Made by a program: the position numbers and the translations under genes. Shown one piece after another: positions 29,766 through 43,240 of a stretch of DNA of 64,000 bases. The stretch is from Flaccisagitta enflata (lineage: Eukaryota; Chaetognatha; Sagittoidea; Aphragmophora), in NCBI GenBank assembly GCA_965153355.1, contig OZ231126.1:26784001-26848000 (forward strand), written 5' to 3'. Within the stretch, counting starts at the first letter, position 1. Each line of letters starts with the position of its first letter. The notes beneath the pieces were generated by a model. The model had not been told where the DNA came from, did no database searches, and worked only from the letters and a program-made list of their open reading frames with translations.

Positions 29766-29791
29766 CAGAGTCGTTGTTCCAGTTTGACATT

Positions 29792-30425
<634 letters not shown>

Positions 30426-30887
30426 TTTTTCGTCTCCCGTCCTCCTGATGTTTGTCGCCATTTTTTTTTCATTTCGACTTTGTTTGACACCGGTTTTAGC
30501 CATATCTGGCAACTTGGAGGCCCCTGCTGTGTACTTGGATGCAAAATGGATTCAAACGGTTTTTCTCTTTTTCTTTCTAGCTTTCTTTCTTCTCTTTCTC
30601 ACTCGGTTACTTTTACTTTTACTTATACTTTTCTTTGTTTCTTTATTTGTACGATTGTTAATTTGTTTATTCATATGTTTGTTCATTTATTTTGTTTTTT
30701 TTTTTGTCAATTTCTTTTTTGATACTTTGTAAATGCTTCCCCTCCTCGTGGTGTAAATTATTGATATCCACTCTACCCCTAAATTCCATTATGAGGCGTG
30801 TATCATATCTTTTTTCAATCACATATGACTAAGGTTTTATTTCTTTAGGACGTTGCAATTATCTTTAATCCCTGTGATTAAGCATTT

Positions 30888-30990
30888 TTGGACAGCGGCC
30901 CCGAAGAGGACAAAGTCCTGTAGAACACAGAGGGATTTTTGTTCGTCCATTCGTCCGTTCGTTCGTTAGTCCCCCTCAGGGATGATTAAC
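30888..30990. mobile_element. Truncated foldback-family end
   Basis: TTTGGACAGCGGCCCCGAAG then AGGACAAAGTCCTGTAGAAC and ACAGAGGGATTTTTG match the left end of element C, followed by GTTCGTT repeats. No right end follows, so this is a solo or truncated end about 70 bp before the Hox1 acceptor region. Confidence 0.75.
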
Positions 30991-31056
30991 AGCACCTTTC
31001 ATTATAGGATTCCAGCGTCATCATTGATCTTTTCTCTCTCTTTCCTTTCTCTGCAG

Positions 31057-31754
31057 CCGCGACCATCGCCGCAGCGGCCGCGGCAGCCTCAGCCGGCGCC
31101 AACGCCAACGGCAGCGGCCCCTTCGCTTACAACTCCGGGTCTCTAGGCGTCAATGGCGCTTCTTCGCCCCACAGCGCCATCAATGGCATCAACAACGCCA
31201 ACAACGGCGTCGCTAACAACAACGGCATCAGTGTCAACAACAACAACAACAACAACGGCATCAATGCCAACAACAACAATAACAATAACGCCAACAACAA
31301 TAACAACTTGGGACGTACGAATTTCACGAATAAACAATTGACGGAATTGGAAAAGGAATTTCACTTCAACAAATACTTGACTCGAGCTCGAAGGATCGAA
31401 ATCGCGACGACTTTGGGCCTCAACGAGACTCAAGTCAAAATTTGGTTTCAAAACCGAAGAATGAAACAGAAAAAGAGACAAAAAGAAGCGAAATTCAACA
31501 GCGAAAACGCCGAGATTCTGGCGGCGGCGCATTCCGCCAACACCGGCGCCAATCTGAACAACAATGGCAATAACGGTAACGCCGCGTCAAAAGGCGCCGG
31601 AAATAATAACGAGAATCACAACGCCGAGATGACGTCGGCGTCGCCGACGGCGGATGACGCCGGGACGAATCACGGCAGTCCGGAAAGCGGGGCCGGAAAT
31701 GGAGATACGGCGCCAATGACGCCTGATAACAACGCCAAAATAGAAATGGACTAA
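31057..31754 (+). CDS. Hox1 (labial): Labial/Hox1 homeobox protein, exon 2 (homeodomain)
   Basis: Second and last coding exon. The acceptor is a pyrimidine-rich tract ending CTGCAG at 31056, and the frame runs to TAA at 31752-31754. An Ala-rich start and an Asn/Gly/Ala-rich linker precede the homeodomain at 31302-31481 (residues about 806-865 of 955). Diagnostic Hox1 residues are [19 protein letters not shown], then [17 protein letters not shown] and [15 protein letters not shown]. Helix 3 carries Q50 and N51. The TNKQLTELE and LNETQ signatures separate Hox1 from other Hox groups. The 90-residue tail is rich in Asn/Ala/Gly and has no recognised motif. The protein is expected to bind TAAT-type sites together with Exd/Pbx. 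Class assignment is very secure; orthology beyond Hox1/labial is not resolved. Confidence 0.97.
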
Positions 31755-31801
31755 CGACGACGACGACGACGACGACGACGACATCTACGACGACATCTAC
31801 G

Positions 31802-31886
<85 letters not shown>
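31755..31886 (+). repeat. (ACG)n/(ACA)n tract directly after the Hox1 stop codon
   Basis: CGACGACG repeats start immediately after TAA, followed by ACAACAACA to about 31886. The tract probably lies in the 3'UTR and continues the trinucleotide-rich character of the coding exons. Confidence 0.9.
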
Positions 31887-32950
<1,064 letters not shown>

Positions 32951-33951
32951 ATCCATTCTTTATAGACTAGTACGTTTCGATCATCAAAAATTGCCTTTCA
33001 AAATACAGTTGTTTGAACAATCACATGTTGTTTGAACGATGAAATGTTGTTTGAACAATCAAAATGCTGCTACAGGGTACAAACAAAAACGTCATCAGAT
33101 TAGTCTTACTTTTTCTATTTTATTTTGTCCTTTTTTCCTCTTTTTTTTTCTCAAAATATCGCTGTCTTTACCACTTTGTGTACATTCTCCCCAAATCCTT
33201 TACTTGAATGTATTAAATTTGTTTGTTCTAATTTCATTCCGTCTTCATAGTTCAGACTTCACACTAGCTAGGAAAGAAGAAAAAACTGAATTAGGAGCGC
33301 GCATCAGGCACGCAGATACAGAGATACACAATAATATGGATGTTAACTTAATTACAAGATTAGCCTCCTGATTGATTCGTAAGCTCATCATCTTTCCTTG
33401 TCCACTTAAGCTTCGTTTAGCCCAAAGGTATCCCAACTGCATTCTTCTGTGTCCGTGAGTACAACAAACTTGAGAAATTTAGCCCTTTAACCCTCGATAT
33501 ATTTCGCTCGTGAGTTCATTTATGACGCTTTCAATATGCACAACGGATTTCCCCACCCCTTAGACCCCCCCCCCCCACTCCTCCATCTCGTCCTTTTCCC
33601 CTTCACACTCTCAAACCCATCCACCCCTCTTCCCATCATGTCACCACCCCTACGCTACTCATCCTGTGCCTTCTCTTTCGCTGTCCAACGTAAATTTTGT
33701 TAAATATTACTTTGCAAACCCCAGTCAAACAGAGACAGAGTCACGATCTAGAAATCTAGAAATAGCAACCCTCGCAATTCAAGTCCGCGAAATTGGCTCA
33801 GTTTCGGCGGGAGAAGCAGACTTGCAGGAGGAGGAGGAAAATGAGGAAGAGGAGGAAGAATGGGAGGAAGTTTTGGGAATGTAGAAATTAGAAGTACAAG
33901 AATAAAGGAGATGAAGAACAAGGAGGAAGAAACGGTCGATCGTGAAGAGGA

Positions 33952-33994
<43 letters not shown>

Positions 33995-34220
33995 GGAGGA
34001 AAATTTGAGGAGAGGATGATCAAAATTCTACCAGCGATTTACGGAGATTTCGTCGGAGAAAACCAAGATTGATAAAAAAAGAATCTCGGTTGCGTGAAGA
34101 TGGCAGCCCTGTCTCAAAATCGCTACGGCAGGAATCCTTAATATTCTTTGATAGACTTTGAAATTGACACTTTTATGGGCCCTCTAACTTCCCCCACTGG
34201 CCACCCATTGTCTATAAGAC
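32951..34220. other. Intergenic sequence without gene
   Basis: AT-rich sequence. C runs lie near 32796-32806 (just upstream) and 33567-33577. A short (GA)n lies at 33957-33990 with GAGGAA-rich sequence before it. No coding signal. Confidence 0.45.
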
Positions 34221-34224
34221 GGTT

Positions 34225-34835
34225 AATTTTTGAAGGAAGAAATTAGTGTTTCAAACCTTTTTTTGCATAATTAGTTGAACAATTAAAGAACTACAAATAC
34301 TTTTCTCGAGCAAATTGTCTCTAGGGACACTAGGTGTGTACATCTTTGTCATAAGCTGACCTCATAGGTACCTTTAGATATGCAAATTACATGAAATAAG
34401 GCAAGAAAATCAAGGTTTTTGCGAAATTTTGTTTACATTTTTTTTTTTTTTTACTGTGGTTGAAATTTTAAGACTCTTAAACGCAGCAAAATTTTGTTTT
34501 TTCAAAAACATAGTTCTCTCTGTAATTCAATTTGGAAGAGAACTATGTTTTCTATTTTTTCATTTTTTCATTTTCTATGCAAATTTAGAATTTCAAACCC
34601 CCCCCTGTCAGTTAACAAAAGTGAAATTTTCAGAAATTTGCAGTAACTTTCATTTATCAATTTTGGCCATTTCAAGTTGATTTTTGTATTAGAGTGTGAA
34701 TCATGCAAAATATTAAAAAGATCAACCTTTTTCACAGATTTTTTTTATACAATTATTCAGGTTTATTTCAATTTATATTTATATTTTGATCCTTGTTGAA
34801 ACAAAAATATCGGCTTCGGAGGCTCGCCGTCATAA
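34225..34835 (+). repeat. 600-bp interspersed repeat, copy 1
   Basis: Matches 48020-48630 in direct orientation. Shared blocks include GAAGGAA-GAAATTAGTGTTTCA, AATTGTCTC-AGGGACACT, AACATAGTTCTCTCTG, GGAAGAGAACTATGTT, CATTTTCTATGCAAA and CTGTCAGTTA-CAAAAGTGAAA. An internal hairpin pairs AACATAGTTCTC with GAGAACTATGTT. No open frame is shared. Confidence 0.85.
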
Positions 34836-34944
34836 GTTCAGATTGTTGCATACATCAGTAATAAAGAATGATCATTTCCTAGATCATCAACATGCAACAC
34901 CATACTGATTCACCTTGTTGAAGCGCATTATGCGATTACGTTTT

Positions 34945-35204
34945 TTAGGTGCGCCATAGCACCTCTATAACTAGCTCTGTATGTCGGTTGGTCGGTTGGC
35001 CGGTCGGTCACGTCACGCTCGAGTTGAAAATCTCGAAAAGAGGCAAAAATCACTGGAACGTCCGTCGGTAATGGTTGAGTTGAAAAGTGGGAAAGTAAGT
35101 GCTTTGGATACTTTTTGTGTATGTTTGTATATTGGGGGTGGGGATTGGGTTTGGACGCACCTGCCCACCCGTCAGCAAAGATATTGTGACCCCGCGTCAC
35201 TTGT
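34945..35204 (+). repeat. (TCCG)n-family element, long copy
   Basis: TTTTTTAGGTGCGCCATAGC then CTCTATAACTAGCTCTGT and GGTCGGTTGGCCGGTCGG. The tail is CACCTGCCCACCCGTCAGCA followed by ATATTGTGACCCCGCGTCAC and TTGTTT. It aligns end to end with the copy at 45348. Confidence 0.75.
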
Positions 35205-36470
35205 TTTTCCTAATCCCTATCTTTTCCTTTGTTTTCCTTTTTTTTTTCTTTAAAAGTTGTGATACAACATATTTCATTTTCATAAGCGTTCGGGTGGTAA
35301 TCGAAATGAAGGAGAAGGGCCTTAACCATAAGTGCATGAATAATGGCCGATTTTTGAAAGGTCTGTTAAGGATTAAAAATTCATCTGAACATAGCAAAAT
35401 TCATGACACCTGCAAAGCTCTTCAAATAATCTTTTAACTGAAATATGCAAATATGCAAATGAGAGTAAGTTTGGCAAAACCACTTGATTGAAACCACTTG
35501 ATTGAAACTGCCCATGATATCTTTACAGAATCACATCAAAAATCATAGAGGACGTTGACCGATAATGATAAAAATTGGGGCAAATATTGCTCAACTATCA
35601 CCTAAAATTCCATCAAAATCGTTAAAGATCTTCTTTTATTTTTAGAGAAAGAAGAAAAAGAAGAAGAAGAAGAAGAAGAAAAAGAAGAGGAAGAAGAAGA
35701 GAGAAAAAGAAAGATTAAGAAAAAGAAAAAGAAGATGCAGAAGAATGAAAGAGGCAAAGTAACGAAAAGAGAATCTTGAAAATTCCGCGAAACCGACAAA
35801 CAAACCTACAGACGGACACACCCTCTTATAGATTTGCGATGATGCATCTCAAAAAGATGCTCCTTTTTTACATGATAAACAGATACAGTTAAAAATTATA
35901 TAAAGGAAATACAGTTGTTTAAAGATTCTTTAAAAAAACTTTTACTCTAGACCAATCCCAGGTCTGTGATTTCAAAAGACTTTGTCCTCTAGAATCTAGA
36001 ACCCTCCAAAGAAAAAGCCTATTTTGCTAAACTGCACCTAAAATGGATTGCAAAATTAAAATGGGCAATGTTTTCATTCAAACAAAAACAGAACGCCAGA
36101 TTGAAGCCCAATGAAAATAATTTTTAATCGGCTTCCAATTTTTTTTTCTAAAATTTGATTTCATTCAAAAGTCTTTCCTTTACACGCGTGGTACTAGAAC
36201 TAAAAGGACAATAACAATGGAAGTAAATGGCGATAATTAAGACACTGTAGACTTCTGTTGCTTCTTCAGCAAAACAAGAATGATGACAACGACGTTAGCC
36301 ACATTACAAACAAAAGGGTGGTCGGGAAACAGGGTCAAATTTCAAAAAATGATATACTCTAGTTTTTTGCATGAATGTATCAAATAAGAAGGTTTTCCCT
36401 CAAGCAGAGGTCTGAGTTTGAAGATTAAACCATAGCGGCAATAGTACAGGCTTCTTATGGCAATATAAAA
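35205..36470. other. Intergenic unique sequence
   Basis: No gene. GAA-rich sequence at 35645-35735 is followed by a family fragment (GACGGACACACCCTCTTATA) at about 35812. Confidence 0.4.
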
Positions 36471-36476
36471 AATCTA

Positions 36477-37458
36477 CAGGGTGTTTCACACGTTTTGAGG
36501 TTTAAAGAATCGACATAGCTTTTCTCCTAGAAAAGCTATTCCAATTCTGAAAAATAGATCTTGAAGTGCAGTTTTTTGTGTCACCAATTTTTTGTATTTG
36601 CGTTTTTTTAGCCTGGGAGCTACGGGAGTTTAAAGTAAACAACATTATCCAGTTAACTAACCATGGTAAAGAAAAAAATGGACAACTTCTTTTACTAGTT
36701 TCTGGTCAACTATTGGCCTGAACTACAAAAAATCCATGACTGTTTAAAAGCTTTGCAAAAAAATCTTCATTGCTGGACATTGTAGCTTCATTCATTTAAA
36801 AATGGCAAAAGATTAAAGAAAAAAATCACAGATTGAAAAAAATGCTCATTTCAATTTTTTTCCCGTTGAGAAATTTTATTCATTTCGTTTTTGTCAATTA
36901 CGAAATCGGGATTGTCTTAGCTACTCATTATCCATGAGCAAATTAAAGAGCCATGGATTTTCTATAAAATGGAGCCAAGAACAAATTTCCATGTTATAAT
37001 TACAATTACAATAGTTACAATTTCTATGTTACAATAAAGATAGCCCACGAAAATCAGGTGTTACTGATTTTCCAAATTCTTGACCACCTGTCTTCATTCT
37101 TCTGCCATTTCTAAACGGATAGAGATATGACAAGCAGCAAGGTCTCATTGGAAAGATCTTTCACAGAGCTTCAAGATGGTTATGGATTTTACTATGTTTT
37201 TCTTATTGTTTGGATTTGAAAAGCTAACAAACCAGTAGTTTCCATTTTTTTTGCCATAGTTATCCGGATTAAAGATGCAGGCTGGATATGGTTGTTTTCT
37301 TCAAACTTACATAGTGGGCATATTTAAAAGCGCAACTATAAAAAATTGGTGACATAAAAAAACTGCACTTCTAGATCTATTTAGACTTTTTTTCAGAATT
37401 GGAATAACTTTTCTAGGAGAAAAGCTATGTCGATTTTTTAAACCTCAAAACGCGTTGT
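36477..37458. mobile_element. 980-bp element with about 120-bp terminal inverted repeats
   Basis: The left terminus CAGGGTGTTTCACACGTTTT then GAGGTTTAAAGAATCGACAT and TTCTCCTAGAAAAGCTATTC is mirrored at 37330-37458 (GAATTGGAATAACTTTTCTA, ATGTCGATTTTTTAAACCTC, AAAACGCG). The interior is about 720 bp of AT-rich sequence with no long frame. It is probably a non-autonomous DNA transposon. Confidence 0.8.
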
Positions 37459-37499
37459 CAAATGGCTTGTCAAATGGCGTTGTCAAATGACATTGATAG

Positions 37500-37985
37500 T
37501 CTACAAACCAAATCAGTTGAAAAATATGTTATGCAAATTTTTCACTTTTAGGAGGTAGGCTGGTTAGGTGGTAGGCCAGCTTGCTAAAATCTTTATGAAT
37601 CACAATCATATATTGAGTTCTTCTATTTAGAGATTCCATACCAAGTTTCAACCAAATTGGTTAAAAAATGCCTAAATTATACACATTTTCCACTTTTAGG
37701 CCTGCAGGCTGAGTGGGTGGTAGGCTGGTTTGGCTGGTTAGCATGCCGAAATCTCTATTAATGGCAAACATATGTTGAGTCCTTCCATTTTCAACTAAAT
37801 TGGTTAAAAAATGCTAGAGTTATGCACATTTTTCACTTTTAGGCTGGTAGGCTGGTTGGGTGGTAGGCTGGTTTGGTTGGTTAGCATGCTAAAATCTTTA
37901 TAAATCAAATTCAAATGTTGAGGCCTTCCATTTAGAGACTACATACCAAGTTTCAACCAAATCGGCTTACCCTAGTACAACTTCC
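37500..37985 (+). repeat. Tandem repeat of about 150 bp, three units
   Basis: GGTGGTAGGCTGGTTTGG, TTAGCATGCTAAAATCTTTA, TTGAGTCCTTCCATTTAGAG and CCAAGTTTCAACCAAATTGG recur in order three times with moderate divergence. Confidence 0.85.
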
Positions 37986-38227
37986 CTCCAAATATGAAGC
38001 AAATTGGTCAAGGCGTTCAGAAGTTAGCCCATTTTTAAAAGAGTCGACGATGATGACAACGACAACGACGACAACGACAACGACGACACCCACCCGCCTC
38101 GAATTATAGTCCGCGTCGGAATGGTATTCCGTCGCGGACAAAAATCCCAATAGGAAGCCTAAGTGTATGAATATATGAAATTTGACCCAGTTCCCTACCA
38201 CCCTACCAAACGACCCTGACATAAGTA

Positions 38228-38390
38228 ACAAGGCTGTATACAACCCCCCTCAGTCGCAGATAGTCGGACAGGGGCAGCATCGAAAAAATACGCTCAAATT
38301 TCGAAAAATGTACAGACGGACGGACGGACCAACAGACTGACGGACTGACACGGCAAGTTCTAAAGTCCCGTGTCCGCAACTAAAAATGAT
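38228..38390 (-). repeat. (TCCG)n-family element
   Basis: Starts AACAAGGCTGTATACAACCC with CGCAGATAGTCGGACAGGGG, contains ACGGACGGACGGACC, and ends GTCCCGTGTCCGCAACTAAA. It is a complete minus-oriented family member of about 160 bp. Confidence 0.75.
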
Positions 38391-38887
38391 AATTTACATC
38401 GAAGTGCATTTTTTTGTCAGGTAAAGGATGTTCATTTGTTCTTTTGTTCCCCTTATTCAACTAAAATGAGTTAAATGCTAATTTGCATGATGCAGTTTGG
38501 ACCTGTCATATCAACTACCTTTGAAAATTTGACAGCTTAGTTAAAATTTTAAATATATCGCTTTAAGATATTAGGTCGTAACTAATCGTGAACAAATATT
38601 TTCAATGGTCCATTATATAAGCAATTAATGCGATAATGATATGATGATGTCTTATTTGTATGCAACATTTCAAAGATTGAAACATGTTCAATAAAACCAG
38701 AGTTGGAGTAGCTTTGCGCAGTGGCGATACCATAGCCAGTGAAGTACCAACTGAGGCGTGGTTATTGCTAATTGAAAACTAAATCCAATCCCCGCTAGGA
38801 AGGACTTGAAACATAGTCCACCCAGCAATTTCTGAAGACCTGGAAAGGTCCCCTTAATCATAACCAGAGAAAAAAAGAGACTCATAA
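38391..38887. other. Intergenic unique sequence
   Basis: AT-rich, with no gene or repeat recognised. Confidence 0.4.
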
Positions 38888-39110
38888 CGAGTAATGCAGG
38901 GTCACGATAACGTTGCGGGCGGTTAGCATCCAGCCCCCCCCCCCCGACACAAACATACAAAAAAAGTATCTAAACGCTCGTTTTTCCACTTTCCGACTCG
39001 ATCAACATGGACGGACAGACAGATGGACCGACGGACCAACAAATGGACAAAGCCTCTTACAGAGTTGCGTACATGCGTACATGCATACATGCGTGTCTGC
39101 ATCTAAAAAT
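38888..39110 (-). repeat. (TCCG)n-family element
   Basis: CAGGGTCACGATAACGTTGC at one end, a C run at 38934-38945, GGACGGACAGACAG in the middle and GCGTGTCTGCATCTAAAAAT at the other end. Minus orientation. Confidence 0.7.
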
Positions 39111-39165
39111 TACTTTAATTCAATAGTAATAGTAATACTATTAGTAATACTATTAGTAATACCAG

Positions 39166-39990
39166 TAATGGCGGCTGTCGCCGTCAGGAAAAAAGTCGTA
39201 AGCATTAGTCACTTTCTTTTTCATCAAGCTTTTGTCTTCAGTTTCTGCAATTTTTTTTACTCGTTAGATCAAACCAAGAGCAATTGTATATATTGATTGT
39301 ACTGAAAATCAGAGAAAAATAAAACCAAGCCAAATGAGCTAGATGAACTGAAATACTCAAAATTGCTTAACCAGTTAACCAGCTATGCTCACTGACATGC
39401 TTTCTTATATTTGCGTGCTCAATCAAAACATCTATTCATTCTTCCTATTTAAAAAATAATAAAACGATTCAGCTAAATGAGCTAGAATACTTAAAAACAC
39501 CCCCACAGATGAGCAGCTCTGCTCACTGACATGCTTTCTTTTATCTGCTTGCTTAAATATGTATCAAAATATTTATTTGTTAATCGCATTTAAGATATAA
39601 AAAAAAAGACTGAGCTTCATGAGCTAAATGAGCTAAAATGTTCAAAAAAACCCTTACAGATGAGCAGATGTGCTCATAAACATGTTTTCTTGTATTTGCA
39701 TACTCAAAGAAACATAAATTCATTCCTTTATTGATCCTACTTAAAATCGTTAAAAATGAAAATAAAAATCCACTTGAATTTTTCATAAATAAATCTTTAA
39801 AAAATCATAATGCGAAAAATATTTGTTATGGAGCATTCTGCTTGGCGCCAAATAAAAGAGAATTATTAAATTTACTAATCCTATTAATTTCGTTTGAGGC
39901 ACAAATCAGGCGGATAAGATGCGAATTTTTCGCATAAAAAAATGAAAATCATGTTTCTCTCGAATATGTCAAAAAGTCAAAGACTGATTT
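39166..39990. repeat. Possible degraded third copy of the microsatellite-bearing element
   Basis: TGGCGGCTGTCGCCGTCAGG then AAAAAAGTCGTAAGCATTAG resembles the end of the elements at 21660 and 25686. GGAGCATTCTGCTTGGCGCC near 39831 resembles their interior. Between them are three units of about 120 bp around ATGAGCAGCTCTGCTCACTGACATG. No AG array is present. Confidence 0.5.
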
Positions 39991-40019
39991 CGACTCTTTT
40001 CCGACTATTTGTATTTCTG

Positions 40020-40600
40020 AAGGACCAACCAACCAACGATAGACAGATGGATGGACGGACCGACATAGCGACATGTTGAGTCGCATTTCCGCAACTAAAA
40101 ATTCCGCATGATCGACCCAGGCATCACTGACAAACAAAGAGTTTACGTTGATAAGTAACATTTAAGTTTGCTAACATGACACCTTTCTCATCAAGTAAAA
40201 CGGAATTAAGATATCCTTGTGGACAACCCCTTCCACACTTACAGGGATGGTAATGCGTGTTTCTTCATTTATTGGCTCGATCATTACAGATGGACAGGTC
40301 CACGGACAGACCGACGAACATAGACCTCTAAAGAGTCGCAAGTCCGAGGAAATGTTAGATTTCGAAAATACTGTCAGAACGACTTAACGGACGCGGACGA
40401 CAAACACGTTCCTTAGCTTTGATATTCAATCAATGATGTTCAGTTTATAGACTCGTTAGAACCTACATTTCAATAAACGTAACCCGAATTCAGACTAGAC
40501 GAAGACACAAAATTCTATCACTTTTGGTAGGCCCCTGACTATGAAGGTTTTTTTTACAGTTGGCTCTTCTCCGTTATACCATTCTCAAGAACTGTCCATA
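40020..40600. repeat. Family fragments in unique sequence
   Basis: Minus-oriented (TCCG)n-family ends lie near 40040-40110 (GGACGGACCGACATAGCG ... TTTCCGCAACTAAAAATT) and 40285-40355 (GACAGGTCCACGGACAGACC). The remainder is unique. Confidence 0.55.
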
Positions 40601-40604
40601 AGCT

Positions 40605-40935
40605 TCAATGCTACATGTTTGTTTTGTCAAAAAATGTTCGGGAAGTGTAAGACCAAGGGGGTCAAAGGTCAGGGGTCCAAGGTATGATCCCCCACAGGGG
40701 TCAAAATTTCAAAGTTGTCAAAATCAAAATCTGATTGCAGATTTGGATTCCTCTGAAAAAAGTAGCAAAAGAAAGTACTCTTCTTTTTTTTCATTTCTCA
40801 TTTTAAGTGGGTCAAAATTGGGGTCAAAGGTCACGAGTGACCCCAATCTGACCTCACGAGAGATCAAAAATGAAAACACGGATAATCCAAATTCTGATAC
40901 CAGTTTTGGAATCTTCATGAAAAATGAATTGATAG
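40605..40935 (+). repeat. Left arm of a 3.8-kb-span inverted repeat
   Basis: Reverse-complementary to 44038-44392 over about 330 bp. Shared pieces include TGCTACATGTTTGTTTTGTC, GGGAAGTGTAAGACCAAGGG, TTTCAAAGTTGTCAAAATCA and GGTCACGAGTGACCCCAATC. It carries two DR1-type motifs (40659-40671 and 40821-40833). Confidence 0.88.
40659..40671 (+). promoter_or_regulatory. DR1 nuclear-receptor-type motif (GGGTCAAAGGTCA)
   Basis: Exact direct repeat with one-base spacer, the consensus bound by HNF4/RXR/COUP-type receptors. The motif is clear; any occupancy is inference. Further copies lie at 40821-40833, and on the opposite strand at 44155-44167 and 44316-44328. Confidence 0.4.
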
Positions 40936-40952
40936 TTATTGCTGTCATTTTT

Positions 40953-41663
40953 GGGCAGCGGCTCCGAAGTGGACAAAGTCCTGTAGAACACAGGGGGAAT
41001 CTGTCCGTCCGTCCGTCCGTCCCCCCCCCCCGCCCCACCCTCGGCTTCGTCTCCTTTGGGGCCCAAATCCAAACTGTATGGCCCAAATCCGAGCAAAATG
41101 GTCCAAATCCGCCCAAAATTGGCCAAATCCAGGCAAAATGGCCTAAGACCAGGTAAAATGGGCCTTATCTGGCTAGAAAACCTGAATTCTGGCCTGAGTT
41201 CTATCATCTTGGCCCCTTAAACTTAGATTCTGGCTCCAAAAACCCACATCCAAGCCTTAGAGACCCAGATCCTGACCTTTGGGACCCAGATTTTGACCTC
41301 CAAGACCTAGGTGCTGGCCTAAAAGACCTAAATCCTAGCCTCAGAGGACCAAATCCTGACCTCAGAAACTGAAATCCTTGCCTCTGAGACCAAGAAATTG
41401 GTCTCTGAGACCCAGATTCTGGCCTCAGAGACCCAGATCCTGGCCTGCTCCTGCCTCAACTTAACCTACAAACTATACAAAAATGGCAAGGGTACCATTG
41501 TCCATATTCTGCCTTTTGTCAGTTCTCCTTGATATTCAATGAAAATTTGAATAACAGGGCATCCTGGACAGAAGGAAGGCAAACAGGACGGACAAACGGA
41601 TGGACGGACGGACAGATTCCCCCTGTGTTCTACAGGACTTCGTCCCCTTCGGGGCCGCTGCCC
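40953..41663. mobile_element. Foldback element 'C' with tandem-repeat core
   Basis: Left end GGGCAGCGGCTCCGAAGTGG, then ACAAAGTCCTGTAGAACACA and GGGGGAATCTGTCCGTCCG. The right end is nearly perfectly complementary, ending CCCCTTCGGGGCCGCTGCCC. The interior changes from CCAAATCCGGGCAAAATGG-type units to GACCCAGATCCTGGCCT-type units. It is longer than A and B, with a diverged TIR. Confidence 0.88.
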
Positions 41664-41929
41664 TGCTCCCTCTCAACCTTCATCACTTCCTACTCAAGCA
41701 GGGCACGGGTACCGCTGACCACTTACTGCCTTTGGGCTGCTATTAAATTTTCTCAGAAAATGTCTGTCAAAAATGTCATCATTTGTCATGATGCACAAAA
41801 GGGTCTTAACAGAGATCTTGACTCACTATGTATTCTGAATCTACTTAGAAAGAACACATCTCCTAAGCATACATATTCAATATAGATATGGCTTCTCTGA
41901 CTTTTGATTGTCGCGTAAAGTTAACATTA

Positions 41930-42230
41930 GCTTTTGGGCAGGAGGACAAAGTCCTGTTGAACATGGGGAATTTTATTTGTTTGTTCATTTGTCTGTAGTT
42001 GTATCCCCCCCCCTTTTGAGCTCCAATCAGTCTTTTCAGGCCTCCAACTGACCCTCTCAAGCCTCAAGATGGTCCTCACAGGCCTCAAATTTGTCCTCTC
42101 AAGCTGCCTTAGATCATTTAGATTTCAAATTAGCTCTCAAACCTCCAGACAGCTCTCGTGACAATTAAATCAACCCTTGAATGACTCGTATCAGCCCTCT
42201 CGACCCCAAATCATTAGCTTACGGCCTAAA
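41930..42230. mobile_element. Degraded foldback-family member
   Basis: TTTTGGGCAGGAGGACAAAG then TCCTGTTGAACATGGGGAAT, a CCCCCCC run and CCTCAAGATGGTCCTCACAG-type repeats. The right end is missing. Confidence 0.65.
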
Positions 42231-42239
42231 CCAGGGTTG

Positions 42240-42375
42240 TCAAAAATTAAAAATGATTAGAGTGACCTGATTGACTTAAGTGACTTAATATGACTCAATA
42301 TGACTTGATATGACTTAATATGACTTAAAATGACTTAAAATGACTTAGAATGACTTATAATGGAATTTAAGAAGG
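42240..42375 (+). repeat. ATGACTT short tandem repeat
   Basis: About a dozen 9-10-bp units of the type AATATGACTT, slightly degenerate, at about 42278-42360. Confidence 0.8.
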
Positions 42376-42391
42376 AGCTGTGTAATTAAAT

Positions 42392-42542
42392 AACAAGGCT
42401 GAATACACGGCAATCCAGTCGCGGACAGTTGGGCAAGAGCAGTAATGCAAAAAGCCAATAGCAATTCAACAATGTGTCTGACCAACAGACCGACGGACTG
42501 ACTGATACAGCAAGGTGTAGTCGCGTGTCCGCGACTAAAAAC
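42392..42542 (-). repeat. (TCCG)n-family element
   Basis: AACAAGGCTGAATACACGGC then AATCCAGTCGCGGACAGTTG, ending GTCGCGTGTCCGCGACTAAA. Both ends are well preserved. Confidence 0.8.
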
Positions 42543-43011
42543 AAAAACAGATTTGGACTTGTCAGACTGTGGGGACAAAACGAGTAGCTCACCTTACCTC
42601 ACCGCGACCTGGTTTAGCCATGATAACCCTTTCTCCTACACTTCCTCCTCTCTCATTTTTTTGGCGAAAAAAAGTTACCCATACATCATTATGTCCATAA
42701 ATGACAGGAATTCATTACATTTGAACATTTTTTGCCTAATTTACTGCATGAGCTTTATCAAAACCTAGGTTGAAAATTCCGACGATGCTTTTCTGCTTGC
42801 TTTCCCAAGGAACCAACTCCTGTTTACCTCTACTGTAGCCCAAAAAGCTTAAAAACGCAAAAGAATAAAAAACAGACTGACCCACTGACTGACTGACCCA
42901 CCGACTGACCGACCCACCAACAAAGAAGGGTGTGGAGTCACGTAGCTCGTGACTAGCAACTCAGTGAAGGTTCACACGGCCTTCTTCTATTTTATTCAGT
43001 TGGGAATTAGA
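42543..43011. other. Intergenic unique sequence
   Basis: No gene. GACTGACCCACCGACTGACC repeats at 42875-42925 may be another family fragment. Confidence 0.4.
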
Positions 43012-43240
43012 GTGGGCTCAATTTGGGCATTCAAATGAAATATTATTTCCATGCACTTTTCATGTTCTACTTGCACATTTAGAGCCTAATCTCATTGGAA
43101 AGTCAATTTGGACCTGATCTAGGCACTCCATCAATAATGCTGTAGTTGCATAGAATTTGCTGATTGCTGGAGTTATGACAGAAATTTGTTCCATAGTAAT
43201 TCTATGCAACTACAGCATTGAAGACAGAGCACCAAAGAAA
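43012..43240 (+). repeat. Interspersed repeat, copy 2 of a pair
   Basis: GAGTGGGCTCAATTTGGGCA, TATTATTTCCATGCACTTTT and AATCTCATTGGAAAGTCAAT correspond to the copy at 18188. ATGCTGTAGTTGCATAGAAT and ATTCTATGCAACTACAGCAT are inverted inside it. Confidence 0.75.
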
